Below, in pieces: positions 36,401-44,898 of a DNA stretch of 64,000 nucleotides. This DNA comes from JAVJSD01 sp040219575. GTDB lineage: Bacteria > Planctomycetota > Planctomycetia > Pirellulales > Pirellulaceae. The stretch's first letter is position 1. Every line of letters begins with the position of its first letter. The notes beneath the pieces were generated by a model. That model was not told the DNA's origin. It made no database searches and saw nothing but the letters and a program-made list of their open reading frames with translations. A program made the translations under genes and the position numbers. The stretch lies in NCBI GenBank assembly GCA_040219575.1, contig JAVJSD010000044.1:47726-111725 (forward strand), written 5' to 3'.

Positions 36401-37432
36401 GTGTACGACGTGTCGACGATCGCGCTTCCCGACCAGAAAGAATTGGCCGCGTTGAAAGATCACGCCAAGATCATCGAGGCCGCCTCGAAGCAGGCGCAGC
36501 AACTGCTCGACGTCTGTCGCGCCCAGCTTAAGGCCGACGAAAACGCGTTGATCTGGTTCGCCCCCGGGCAACTGCTGCTGCTGGGCGACGCCAAGGCGCA
36601 TGCCGCGGCCGCCCGGTTGTTCGACAACCTCGCCGACGCCGACTTCAAGGCGACGGGCGAACTGGCCAGGCTGCACGCCGTGGCCAGCAAGCGGGCCAAG
36701 GATCGGCGAGACGCCGTCGAAATGACGCGCGCCTTGCAGGATCTCCACCGCGTCGCCGAGGCGCACGAATACTTCGGCTGGAATCTGCTGGCCGCCGCCG
36801 CGGCGGGTCAACTCGACCTCGAAGCGCTGACGGAACTGCAAATCGCCTGGAAGAGCGACCAGACGAAGAATCTCCTCGCCGAAGACGGCCCCGCCGTGGC
36901 CCTGCGCAGCGCGTGGATCTTGCGCGAGGCGTCGCGGGCGCTGCCCGACAACGCCGAACTCCGCGTGCTGGCGGCCGCCGCCAGGCAGCAATCGCGCTCC
37001 GCCGTGAACACGGCCCTCGACAAGCTCGACAAGGAGCCCGAGGACGCCGCCGCCTTCACCGCCGCGCTCTACGGGGCGTTGTTGCTCCGCGACGACAAGC
37101 AGTTGTCCGAGCGGGCCGCCCCGCTGTTGACAGGCGGCGAGAAGAAAGACTCGCCGCTCGCCTCGGCCCGAGTGGTCGCGGCGGCGCTGTTGGCCGGACA
37201 GGTGAAGGCGGACCATGACGCGCTGGCGAAGCTGCTGGACCGCGGTGCGCTCGCCGGCGACGACATGATCGTGCTCACGGCCCTCGCCTGCCGGCGCGCC
37301 GGCGGCGACGCCTGGAACGCCTTCCGCGCCGCCTCGCGCGATCTGCTGGGCGACAACCCGCTTTCGGGCAGCGTGGTGGTGCTGGTCAGCCGCCTGGGAC
37401 ACCCCAAGCTCGACCTCGTCGCCGAACGCTGA
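33401..37432 (+). CDS. VIT and von Willebrand A domain protein with a C-terminal secretin-N-like region
   Basis: The 1343-residue exported protein has a hydrophobic N-terminus (EIFIATLGIGLLVSLAAATA). A VIT domain (about residues 60-190: EHTDVQADVSGFIARVKVTQ, YVFPLPHEAAVDDMTMKIGE) precedes a vWA domain with MIDAS motif DVSGSMRG at about residue 354, plus MLTDGYIGNE. The architecture resembles inter-alpha-trypsin inhibitor heavy chains. A Gly-rich linker (about 760-790) is followed by a Gln-rich helical stretch. The region around residues 905-1010 (LDLILRDVSLEEALRQVAEA, SGLKIDLAPGS) has the STN/secretin N-domain pattern, and the rest is helical repeat sequence. Likely function: metal-dependent protein adhesion at the cell envelope. 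Confidence 0.88.
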   Translation: MALAGKSSRSWEIFIATLGIGLLVSLAAATALLAQAPAAEKPAGDKPAEKPAEVDKFAGVEKNVTQGALRIAGKEGGLVECPLEHTDVQADVSGFIARVKVTQTFHNPTDEKIEAVYVFPLPHEAAVDDMTMKIGERKIVGVIKRRADARRIYEEALHSGQTAALLEQERPNIFTQSVGNIGPGERIDIEISYVDVLKYDMGTYEFHYPMVVGPRYIPGNTPSGPAVPDAERISPPVLKPEQRTGHDVSIAVNLDAGVPIHGLTSANHKVHTLEKGDRAARVRLLQEDSIPNKDFVLRYDVMGEKPEMAVLSHTGKYSQDARRLGDGYFMLMIQPKEDERLKKSPPREVVFLVDVSGSMRGEPTDKVRGAMQQMLKLCREKDTVQVVTFAGQANQLFERPVPVNEENIGRALAFADAQRGSGGTEMLKGVTMAMDQPVDEERIRIIVMLTDGYIGNEAQIIEHVGKRCGDRIRFWAVGVGQSPNMFLIDGVARQGGGMGKKLGLKDDTAALTTEVMTRIQRAQLADVYIDWGDLQVLETYPARLPELWAGRPVIVYGRYTKGGAGQITVSGNVEGEAVQWPLDVTLSAAQPKHDVLAKVWARQKIEDLMQSAYYGDSPAVEEEVTAMALDYRLMSQYTSFVAVDADSAPSEAPASPPRRMMVPVPLPEGTQWEGFFGERLADFEVAGNDVARDRYALSVMSPTPAAGLAFSSKMPAAPMYGRAAATPVRGRALKQVVDGLQSVNRLSELRRSAAPGPGGGFGGGGGFGGRPSGANYHGATFGFAYNRPNGAGNGINARKSLQAATEEKLSESESSFDAAYTQQALYAQAQKFVELAQQAAKQGQQLQQAGKLDESRLAYLRAVLLDSAAANFGLSNGEVAGEAMAAVEELHDKQVAAWKKDLPALDKRLDLILRDVSLEEALRQVAEASGLKIDLAPGSLDDAAAMTGSKPHVHFLDLRRATTAQALDWLLLPERLTWRVGADQTIAATSVRRDAGDSAWVYDVSTIALPDQKELAALKDHAKIIEAASKQAQQLLDVCRAQLKADENALIWFAPGQLLLLGDAKAHAAAARLFDNLADADFKATGELARLHAVASKRAKDRRDAVEMTRALQDLHRVAEAHEYFGWNLLAAAAAGQLDLEALTELQIAWKSDQTKNLLAEDGPAVALRSAWILREASRALPDNAELRVLAAAARQQSRSAVNTALDKLDKEPEDAAAFTAALYGALLLRDDKQLSERAAPLLTGGEKKDSPLASARVVAAALLAGQVKADHDALAKLLDRGALAGDDMIVLTALACRRAGGDAWNAFRAASRDLLGDNPLSGSVVVLVSRLGHPKLDLVAER

Positions 37433-37438
37433 CACCGC

Positions 37439-37463
37439 GGCGAGCCCGTTGCGCCAGCAAGGG
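37439..37463. repeat. Single arm, TCCCTTGCTGGCGC family
   Basis: CGGCGAGCCCGTTGCGCCAG followed by CAAGG equals the right arm of the perfect hairpin at 20852-20910. Confidence 0.65.
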
Positions 37464-37464
37464 A

Positions 37465-37744
37465 GGCGGCGACACCGGTTTGAGTATTCGTGCTTCGACG
37501 GACAAGGAAGTCCGTCGTACAGCCGGAACACGTAGGGCGGCCTTCCAGGCTGCCGGGACAACCGTGTTGGCAGGCAGGATGCCTGCCCTACGTTCTGCCT
37601 TGCGGTCCTTCCTTGCTGGCGGCGACACCGGTTTGAGCATTCGTGCTTCGACGGACAAGGAAGTCCGTCGTACAGCCGGAACACGTAGGGCGGCCTTCCA
37701 GGCTGCCGGGACAACCGTGTTGGCAGGCAAGATGCCTGCCCTAC
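37465..37744. repeat. Direct duplication (offset 153 bp) of a 127-bp unit containing two hairpin elements
   Basis: Units 37465-37591 and 37618-37744 differ at only a few bases. Each contains the hairpin ACGGAC-AAGGAA-GTCCGT and a full GTAGGG...CCCTAC two-armed element (GTAGGGCGGCCTTCCAGGCT to GATGCCTGCCCTAC). They fill the gap between the vWA gene and the end of fliD. Confidence 0.88.
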
Positions 37745-37753
37745 ATGCCTGCC

Positions 37754-40700
37754 CTACGAAATCAGGCTCGGCACCGCCTGAATCTGATCGATGTAGGTCA
37801 GATTCGATTGAATTTTTCCGATGGCGATTTCCATGTTGTAGAACTGCGTCAGCAGCAGTTCCGATTGCCGCGACAGCCGGGCGTTGTAGAACTCGATCCG
37901 CTCCTCGTTCAGTTCGATCCGCCGTTGCAGCGAGAGGTTGCGGTTGGTCAACAGCGAATTGTCGCGGCCGGCCAGCGATTCGAGCAGGTCGTCGACCTTT
38001 TTGGCGAACCCCAACTTCTCGTCCGTGAAGAAGGTCTCCACGCCCTCCGGGTCCGAGGCCAGCTTCGCATCCAGCTTGCTGGAATCGAACGACAGTGTTC
38101 CGTCGTCGTTGAAGCTGATGCCGAGTTCCTGCAGCGACTTGTAGGGCCCCACGCCGAAGAACCGGCCGGAGAGCAGGTTCGAAACCTCCGACTCCACGCG
38201 CAACGTCTCGACCGAGCCGAACAGCACGCCCGTCTTGTTGTCGGTCTCGTTGTAGAACGTCAGGTCTTCGATCTTCTTGGCGAGCTTGTTGTACGAATCG
38301 ACGAACAACTGCACGTTGGTCGTGACCGACGAATTCGTCTTCGAAATGGTGACGGTGACCGGCGAGGTGGTGGAGTCGGCCACCACCAGGTTCACCCCCG
38401 GCAGCACGTCGTTGAACTTGTTGTCGGACGACGAAACGAGCACCCCCGTGCCGTCGCCGTCGCCGCCGATGACCAACAGCGCGTCGCGGGCCTTGGTCAC
38501 TTCGTTGAAGCTGAAGCCGACCTGCGACGTGTCGATCAGCAATTCTCCGGCCTTGCCCGCCTTGCCGCTGACCAGCGATATGTGGTGCGGCGTCGTTCCC
38601 GAACCGTCGCTGAGGATGGAGGCGGAGACCGGCGCCCCGAGGGCGTTGAGGTTGCTGACCAGATCCTCCAGCGTGTCGCCTTCCTCGATGGCGACGGTGT
38701 AGCCCGAGGCGCCTTCGATCACCTGTTTCGTCTCGCCGTCGACCTCCTTCTCGACGCCCGTGGCGCGAATCCGCAGGTCGAGGGCGGTGGTGCCTCCGGA
38801 GACGTCGCGGACCTCGAGCGTCTCCTCGCCGTCGTCGGAGGTGTCGATCAGCACGATGCCGTCGCCGCGATCGTTGATGCGGGCCTCGACGTCGATGGTG
38901 AGGTTGTTGATGGCGTCGATCAGGTCGCCGATCGTCTCCACGGCGTCGTCGACCTTCACGGAGGCCAGCGAGCCGTTGGCGTCACGAATGGCGATCGACC
39001 CTTTGGCGATGCCGCCGTTGTACTGGTCGAGGCGCGTCCGCCGGTTGACGTACTGCAGGTCGAGCGAACCGCTATCCACCTTGTTCACTGCGTCGTCGAC
39101 CTCCAGGCCCAGTTTCGTGGCCGACTCCAACGAATCGCCGCCGTCCGCCACGATCAGGTTGCCGGCCAGCGAACCGGTTGTGTCTTCCAGCTTGATGCCG
39201 TTGCGCGACTTGTTGACGCTGGCCTTGATGCCGACGCCCGCGGCGTTGATGGCGGCCAACACGTCGTCGAGCGTTTGGGCCGTCGACAGGTCGACTGTCG
39301 CCGTCGCGCCGCCGCGATCGGTCAGTTCGAGTTGTCCCAGTCCGCCTTCGAAGCCCTGCCCGCCCTTGAGGCTGGAAAGCAGCGGCGACTTCAGCCCGCC
39401 TCGCAAGGGGCGACTGGTGAGCACGCCGCCGCTGGCGGTCGTGTCGAGACCGAGTTGGCGGACGATGTCGTCGCTGGCGAACCCCTGCACTTCGAACGTG
39501 CCCGCGCCGCCGGTGAGGTCGGTCAGTTCGATGGTGTCGCCCGCAGCGCTGATAGCCGCCTGCAACTTGGCCGGGTTGGCGGCGTTGAGAGTTGCGAGCA
39601 GATCGCCAAGCGTTTTCTCGTTGGTCGCCGCGATCGCGTCGGCGCCGCCGGACGTCGTTCCCTGATCGGAGACCGAAACGACGCCCTCGCCCGTCGCCCC
39701 AGGCGCTTCCGAGGCGGTGAACAACGGCCCCACCGTGGCGTCTGCGTTGATGGCCGCGATCACATCGTTGGCGGTCGATTGGCCGGCCTGAATGTGCACG
39801 ACCAGCGTCTTGTTTTGCGGATCGGTGTCGTCGTAGACGACCGTTTCGCCGCCCTTGGTCACGCCGGCGTCGTCGACGAACGAAATCTTCACGCCGTTGG
39901 CGGCCGCCCCCGGCTCGTCGGCGGTCAGCTTGACGATGGCGTTGGCGCCGCCGGCCGCGTTGGTGGTCGCGACCGCGGCGACGGCGTCTTTCGCCGCCCG
40001 TTGGAAGTCGACCAACAGCGACGTGCCGTCGCTGAACTTGATATCCAGGTCGGGCACGGCCTTGTTCAGGTCGACGCCGTTGCCGTCGTTCAGCTTGGCG
40101 ATGGAGAGGCCGTTGTACAGCCGCAGCAGGTCGCCGCCGACCGCCTCGTCGGCGGCCACGTTGACGCCCCCCAACCCCAGGTCCGCCGCCGTCGAGCCGC
40201 CGCTGACCTCCTCGACCTTCAGCGAACCCGCGCCGCCGGTCTTGTCGATCAGTTTCAATGCATCGCCGACGGCGACCACCTCCACGTCGACGCCGTCGGC
40301 GTTGTTGATCGCCTCCAGCACATCGTCGACGGTCTGCGCATAGCGCAGATCGACCACCGCCGAGTCGCCGCTGCGGTCGGTGATGCGGATCTTGCCGCGT
40401 TGCACGCCATGTCCGTCGTTGAGCTCCTCGAGGGCGACGCCCTTGTCGATAAAGCCGCCGAAGCCAAACGAAAACGAGCCGGCGCCGAGCGGCTCGTCGC
40501 GGGTGGCGAAGCCGGTGCTCAGCACCTGGTGCGCTTGCGCGCGGCGGATCGGCGTGAACTGGTGCGATCCGACCGGCGGGTCGCCCGACAGCGAGGCGGT
40601 CAGCGCCGTGATGTTGCTGCTGGCGACCGTCTTCTTGTTGAAGATCGCGCTGCCGCCGAGATTCCGCGCCGCCAGTTGCAGCGTGATCGCCGACGCCGTC

Positions 40701-40852
40701 AATTCGTTGACGGCGAGCTGCTGATTGGTGAGATCCTTGTTGCGGCTGACCGTCAGGTCGCGCGGCCGCGCCTGAATCTTGATCAACTGCTCGACCGTCC
40801 CCTGAATGTCGAGGCCGGTCACCAGTCCCACGGTCGATTGCAATCGCCCCAT
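37754..40852 (-). CDS. fliD: Flagellar filament cap protein FliD, strongly enlarged
   Basis: The 1032-residue protein is about twice the length of enterobacterial FliD (about 470). The FliD N-terminal domain is clear (GLVTGLDIQGTVEQLIKIQA, then ASAITLQLAARNLGGSAIFN). So is the FliD C-terminal domain (VQLFVDSYNKLAKKIEDLTF, ISFNDDGTLSFDSSKLDAKL, LLLTQFYNMEIAIGKIQSNL). The extra length is at least three repeated flagellin-IN-like units with VVDLRYAQTVDDVLEAINNA, VDLSTAQTLDDVLAAINAAG and VKVDDAVETIGDLIDAINNL. FliD caps the filament tip and folds exported flagellin. No other flagellar gene is in the window. No convincing sigma-28 promoter was found. Confidence 0.95.
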   Translation of the reverse strand: MGRLQSTVGLVTGLDIQGTVEQLIKIQARPRDLTVSRNKDLTNQQLAVNELTASAITLQLAARNLGGSAIFNKKTVASSNITALTASLSGDPPVGSHQFTPIRRAQAHQVLSTGFATRDEPLGAGSFSFGFGGFIDKGVALEELNDGHGVQRGKIRITDRSGDSAVVDLRYAQTVDDVLEAINNADGVDVEVVAVGDALKLIDKTGGAGSLKVEEVSGGSTAADLGLGGVNVAADEAVGGDLLRLYNGLSIAKLNDGNGVDLNKAVPDLDIKFSDGTSLLVDFQRAAKDAVAAVATTNAAGGANAIVKLTADEPGAAANGVKISFVDDAGVTKGGETVVYDDTDPQNKTLVVHIQAGQSTANDVIAAINADATVGPLFTASEAPGATGEGVVSVSDQGTTSGGADAIAATNEKTLGDLLATLNAANPAKLQAAISAAGDTIELTDLTGGAGTFEVQGFASDDIVRQLGLDTTASGGVLTSRPLRGGLKSPLLSSLKGGQGFEGGLGQLELTDRGGATATVDLSTAQTLDDVLAAINAAGVGIKASVNKSRNGIKLEDTTGSLAGNLIVADGGDSLESATKLGLEVDDAVNKVDSGSLDLQYVNRRTRLDQYNGGIAKGSIAIRDANGSLASVKVDDAVETIGDLIDAINNLTIDVEARINDRGDGIVLIDTSDDGEETLEVRDVSGGTTALDLRIRATGVEKEVDGETKQVIEGASGYTVAIEEGDTLEDLVSNLNALGAPVSASILSDGSGTTPHHISLVSGKAGKAGELLIDTSQVGFSFNEVTKARDALLVIGGDGDGTGVLVSSSDNKFNDVLPGVNLVVADSTTSPVTVTISKTNSSVTTNVQLFVDSYNKLAKKIEDLTFYNETDNKTGVLFGSVETLRVESEVSNLLSGRFFGVGPYKSLQELGISFNDDGTLSFDSSKLDAKLASDPEGVETFFTDEKLGFAKKVDDLLESLAGRDNSLLTNRNLSLQRRIELNEERIEFYNARLSRQSELLLTQFYNMEIAIGKIQSNLTYIDQIQAVPSLIS

Positions 40853-41406
40853 AACGGGTCACCCAGACGTATTTCGTGCGCGCCGCAAGACTTCTGTACT
40901 AAACGTAACCCCGAGTTTCACGGGGTGTCGGCGCGCGCCGCGGCGCAGTGAAGCGCGCGCTCCATCCACTGTCTTCGGCGCGCCGCCCGAGCGCACTCGA
41001 TAAGGGATTCCGGTTATTCCGAATGTAGCGGCGTGCTAGCGATGCGGGCGATTTTCGTTTACCCAAACGCCCGAGTTTAACGGTTAGATAAACTATCTTT
41101 CCCAAAACGAGAATCTGCTGCGATTTAGCGGTTTTTGGGGTTTTCCGCGCTCGGTCGTCGGCAAAAATAACTTCAGAGATTCTCAGAAATTCTAAAGCCT
41201 TGTCGTGGTTGTTGTTGGCGCGGAAACGCGCTTTCCACGCGCGACAAACCGTTTGCGAGATCGACTTTTATTCGCCACACTCGTGAAGAGGGAGCGCGCG
41301 CAAGCTGCCGGTAGCGGCTAGCGTCGAAGCGTCGCCAGGCAGCAGGACGCCTGGGACTTTCTGCTGGGACGCGTCGGCTTGACCATTCGCGGTAGGTGAG
41401 ACAGCA
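40853..41406. other. AT-rich divergent region between fliD and the YTV-type gene
   Basis: This 554-bp gap contains the most AT-rich DNA of its neighbourhood (about 41030-41180), including the palindrome-like GATAAACTATC and AGATTCTCAGAAATTCT. It probably holds the promoters of both flanking genes. No coding frame or repeat-family member was recognised. Confidence 0.5.
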
Positions 41407-42846
41407 ATGAACGTAACACGGGCAATCGGTGGAATGTTCCTGGTGCTGGCGGCGTCGGCGACGGCGGTGCAGGCCCAGTGCTGCACGACGGCGTATCGTG
41501 TCGTCTGCAAGACGGTTTATGAACAAGAACAGGTGACGGCGTATCGCCTCGAGTACGAAACCGTATTCGAGACGCAGCAGATCACTACGCAGAAGCCGGT
41601 CTGGGAGACCGAAATGCGCGAGCGGCGGTACACCGTCGTCAAGCCGGTCGTCGAGACCAGCGAGCGCGAGGAGCGTTACTCCGTCATGCGTCCGGTGTGG
41701 GAGACCGTGATGGAGGACCGCAGCTACGACCGCGTCCGCTACGTCACCGAAACCGCCACCCGCGAAGAACGCGTGGTGGTCCGCAAGCCGGTGACCGAAA
41801 CCCAGATGCGCGAGGAGCAGACGGTCGTTCGCCGGCCGGTCACCGAAACGGTCATGCAGCAGCAGAACGTGCTGACCTTCGAGCCGGTCACCACCTGCCG
41901 CACGCAGTTGGTCGACATGGGCGGATTCGTCGATCAGACCGTCGTGCAGCCGGGCCCCGTACGCAATCGCCTGCGGTGGGTGCCGCGGGAGCAGTTCGCC
42001 GACCCGGCCACCGGGATGTTGATCACGCAGCGCCGCGGTCTGTACTGGGTGCCGACCCAGGCGCCGGGAACCGTCACCACGCAGCGCGTCTATGTTCCCA
42101 ACGTCGTCGCGCAGCAGGTGCCGCAAACCAACTACGTGCAGAAAGTCGTCACGGTCGAGAAGCCGGTGACGGTGATGAAATACATCGACGAAGTGGTGAC
42201 AAGACAAGTGCCGGTGCAGGTCTGCCGCGTGGAAGAGGAAGTCCAGGTCCGGCAGGTGCCCTTCAGCGTGCAGAAGCCCGTCACCGAACGGGTCGAGTGC
42301 CATGTGCCGGTGCAAAGGTGCACGTGGCAACAGCAGGAAGTCGTCCGCAAGGTGCCCGTCACCACCACGCGCTATGAGTACGAAGAGCGCGTCGAACCGG
42401 TGCAGGTGCAAGTGCAGAAGACGGTCACCGAGGTTCGCGAAGTGCAGGTTCCCCGCACCGTGGCGAAGTGGGTGCCCTACACCACCACGCGTTTTCGTCC
42501 CCGCACGGTGATGATGCGGGTGCCGGTGGGAGGAGAAACGGTGGTCACCTCGCGGATCATCACCAGTTCGCCCAGCTTCAGCGCGCCGGCCACGACCGCC
42601 CCCGCCCTGCAGCGCGTGCCGCCCGCCACGTCTTCCTCGACGACCGAGGCGGCCGACACCGCGCCCGGCCTGGCGCCCGGCGAGGCCAAGCAGGACGAGT
42701 CGATCCTGAAAAAGGAAGAGACGCCCGACGTCAACGGCGGCGAGAACAACGGCGGCGAAAAGACGCAAGAGCAGAACGGCGACGCCAAGCAAGGCGAGTC
42801 GGACGTTCCGCTCGCCCCGGCCAAGAACAACGACGCCTCCGCCTGA
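41407..42846 (+). CDS. Secreted YTV-type valine/threonine/arginine-rich repeat protein
   Basis: The 479-residue protein has a signal peptide (MNVTRAIGGMFLVLAASATA) and a mature start with CC. About 20 short repeats follow, built on the pattern xxY/x-TVVxxPVxET: TTQKPVWETEMRERRYTVVK, YSVMRPVWETVMEDRSYDRV, VVVRKPVTETQMREEQTVVR, TRQVPVQVCRVEEEVQVRQV. This matches the YTV-type repeats known from large planctomycete envelope proteins. Five scattered cysteines (CCTTAYRVVCK, TTCRTQ, VQVCRV, ERVECHVPVQRCTW) could form disulphides. The last 90 residues are acidic and disordered. It is followed by a strong terminator and presumably is part of the protein envelope. Confidence 0.85.
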   Translation: MNVTRAIGGMFLVLAASATAVQAQCCTTAYRVVCKTVYEQEQVTAYRLEYETVFETQQITTQKPVWETEMRERRYTVVKPVVETSEREERYSVMRPVWETVMEDRSYDRVRYVTETATREERVVVRKPVTETQMREEQTVVRRPVTETVMQQQNVLTFEPVTTCRTQLVDMGGFVDQTVVQPGPVRNRLRWVPREQFADPATGMLITQRRGLYWVPTQAPGTVTTQRVYVPNVVAQQVPQTNYVQKVVTVEKPVTVMKYIDEVVTRQVPVQVCRVEEEVQVRQVPFSVQKPVTERVECHVPVQRCTWQQQEVVRKVPVTTTRYEYEERVEPVQVQVQKTVTEVREVQVPRTVAKWVPYTTTRFRPRTVMMRVPVGGETVVTSRIITSSPSFSAPATTAPALQRVPPATSSSTTEAADTAPGLAPGEAKQDESILKKEETPDVNGGENNGGEKTQEQNGDAKQGESDVPLAPAKNNDASA

Positions 42847-42900
42847 TTGGCCTTCGCCGATCCGACGCGACCCGGCCCAACGCCGACACGTAGAAAAAAC

Positions 42901-42945
42901 ACAAGCGGCCCGATCCATTTCGGGCCGCTTGTCTTGTTTCTTGTC
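42901..42945 (+). terminator. Rho-independent terminator after the YTV-type gene
   Basis: A perfect 13-bp stem (ACAAGCGGCCCGA with its complement) and 6-base loop are followed by CTTGTTTCTTG. The GAAAAAAC before it may allow function for the converging glgC transcript as well. Confidence 0.85.
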
Positions 42946-42987
42946 GTCGCTTCGAGGTGATCGCTTCCCGACAATCGGCGGCCGCGG

Positions 42988-43048
42988 ACTCCCTTGCAGC
43001 GCTACGGGCTGGGGGCGTGTGCGGCGAGCGCGCAGCGCCAGCAAGGGC
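42988..43048. repeat. Two-armed element, TCCCTTGCTGGCGC family (decayed)
   Basis: ACTCCCTTGCAGCGCTACGG with GCT (left) pairs imperfectly with AGCGCGCAGCGCCAGCAAGG (right). It lies past the glgC stop codon. Confidence 0.6.
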
Positions 43049-43063
43049 TGTAGACGCCGCGTG

Positions 43064-44353
43064 CTACAGCGTCCATCCGTCGGGAATCGTGGCGTCCTTG
43101 ACGACGACGGGGACGCCGTCGCGAACGGGGCAGGCCTCGTGCTTGTCGCTGTCGACTTCGCCCTCGCCGTTGACGATCCGCACGTTGCGTCCGATGCGGC
43201 AGTTCTTGTCGATGATCGCCCCATCGATCACGCTCCCCTCGCCGACGCCGATGCGGGGCACATTCTTGGAGGCATTGTCGGCAAGCTCCGCGACGCCTTC
43301 ATATTCGTCGGCCCCCATCAGCACCGAATTTCGAATCGTGACGTTCTCGCCGATGATGCACCGCAAGCCGACGACGCTGTTCTCGATGACCGCCCCCTTG
43401 CCGATCCGGCAGCCGTCGGCGATCAGGCTGCCCTGGATGCTCGCGCCCTCCATCAGCGACGGCGGCAGGTAGCGGGCCCGGGTGTACACCGGCGCCTCGG
43501 GCTGGGCGAAATGAAACGGCGGCTCGGCCGCGGCCAGGCTGAGATTGGCGTCGTAAAACGCCCGAATGGTGCCGATGTCCTCCCAGTAGCCGTCGAACAA
43601 ATGCACGTGCACATCGCGGGCGCGGATGGCGGCGGGGAACACCTCGCGACCAAAGTCCTCGTAGGTCGTCTTGGTGAGGACGTCGACCAACGTGTCGCGA
43701 TTGAACAGGTAGATGCCCATACTGGCCAGCAAATCGCGGCCGTTGCTGTCGACGCCGCGAGCGTCGATCCAGGCGGGATCCATCTTGACGAGGTCGGCTT
43801 CCTCGGAGGTCTGCGGCTTCTCCAGAAACCCGATCACCCGTCCCTTGTCGTCGACGCGCATCACGCCGAGCGATTTGGCGTCGTCGCGGCTGACCGGCAT
43901 GGCGGCGATCGTGACATCGGCTTTCGCCTCTTGATGGACGCGAATCATCTCGCGGAAGTCCATGCGGTAGAGTTGGTCGCCCGACAGGATCAACACGTAG
44001 TCGATGCCCGGCTGCTGCAGATACCGCAGGTTCTTCCGCACCGCGTCGGCCGTACCCTGGTACCAGTCGGTGCCGGCGTCGACCGTCTGTTGGGCGGCCA
44101 GGATCTCGACGAACCCGCCGCTGAACTGATCGAAGCGGTACGTCTGTCGGATGTGGCGATGAAGGCTGACCGACATGAACTGGGTGAGCACATACACCCG
44201 ATTCAAACCGCTGTTGATGCAGTTCGAAAGGGGAATGTCGATCAGGCGGTACTTACCCGCCAGGGGGACGGCCGGTTTGCTGCGAAAGCTTGTCAGCGGC
44301 ATGAGACGGGTGCCGCGGCCGCCGCCGAGCACGAGCGAGATGACGTTGCGCAT
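43064..44353 (-). CDS. glgC: Glucose-1-phosphate adenylyltransferase (ADP-glucose pyrophosphorylase)
   Basis: The 429-residue enzyme makes ADP-glucose from ATP and glucose 1-phosphate, the committed step of glycogen synthesis. The nucleotide-binding start LVLGGGRGTRLMPLTSFRSK is followed by PAVPLAGKYRLIDIPLSNCI and NSGLNRVYVLTQFMSVSL. Next are GTADAVRKNLRYLQ, the catalytic-site segment YVLILSGDQLYRMDF and GRVIGFLEKP. The C-terminal half is a left-handed beta-helix with hexapeptide pattern (SLIADGCRIGKGAVIENSVV). Length is that of the family. It appears monocistronic. Confidence 0.96.
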   Translation of the reverse strand: MRNVISLVLGGGRGTRLMPLTSFRSKPAVPLAGKYRLIDIPLSNCINSGLNRVYVLTQFMSVSLHRHIRQTYRFDQFSGGFVEILAAQQTVDAGTDWYQGTADAVRKNLRYLQQPGIDYVLILSGDQLYRMDFREMIRVHQEAKADVTIAAMPVSRDDAKSLGVMRVDDKGRVIGFLEKPQTSEEADLVKMDPAWIDARGVDSNGRDLLASMGIYLFNRDTLVDVLTKTTYEDFGREVFPAAIRARDVHVHLFDGYWEDIGTIRAFYDANLSLAAAEPPFHFAQPEAPVYTRARYLPPSLMEGASIQGSLIADGCRIGKGAVIENSVVGLRCIIGENVTIRNSVLMGADEYEGVAELADNASKNVPRIGVGEGSVIDGAIIDKNCRIGRNVRIVNGEGEVDSDKHEACPVRDGVPVVVKDATIPDGWTL

Positions 44354-44411
44354 GGATCAATCTGCGGGCGAAGGTGTTCAGGGGAAAGGGAATCGAATGC
44401 TCGATTTTGGG

Positions 44412-44484
44412 GTAGCCGAACTCGTATGAGTTCGAGAATTCGGTGCAACGACGGAGCTTCCGGAAGTCTCACGACTTCTGCTGC
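44412..44484. repeat. Full two-armed element, GTAGC family (reverse orientation)
   Basis: The left arm is GTAGCCGAACTCGTATGAGT, continuing TCG. The right arm is AAGTCTCACGACTTCTGCTG. The middle (GAATTCGGTGCAACGACGGA) is the reverse complement of the middle at 44801-44873. The gap 44354-44898 holds only these two elements. Confidence 0.8.
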
Positions 44485-44800
44485 CCGAATTCTTAGCGAC
44501 AACGCAGCGCTGGCAGCGTCGCGAACGCGTAACAGAAAACTTCAAGAGCGAGACGGCCGAACAAGGCGCGACGCCGAATGTCGACCCGAGCGTGCGGACG
44601 CCCACCAAACGCCCCGACAAAACCGTCCGTTGGGGACGACGCGTCGTCGCGAAACGCGGGCGGAATGCGGGGCGCTTCCGCCCCCATCGCAGGCCGCCGC
44701 GCGACGATCACTCCGTTGCGCCGTTTAGTGTAGCGAACTGAACTGCCGCGCGAAGTGGAAGGAAGGCGACAATTCGCGTCGCGGAAGTCGTCCAATCCCC

Positions 44801-44873
44801 GTAGCAGAAGTCGTGAGACTTCTGAAGGCTCCGTCGTTGCACCGAATTTCCGAACTCTCACGAGTTCGGCGAC
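44801..44873. repeat. Full two-armed element, GTAGC family (forward orientation)
   Basis: The left arm is GTAGCAGAAGTCGTGAGACT, continuing TCTG. The middle GAAGGCTCCGTCGTTGCACC is followed by the right arm CCGAACTCTCACGAGTTCGG. It forms a 460-bp inverted pair with 44412-44484. Confidence 0.82.
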
Positions 44874-44898
44874 CCGAGAATCCGGACGTGGCACACCG

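Noticed and set aside
37643..40951. 1102-residue open frame on the + strand opposite fliD
   Set aside because: It is the antisense shadow of fliD; its composition (Arg/Val/His/Asp/Gln-rich, no domain) reflects GC-biased codons of the real gene.
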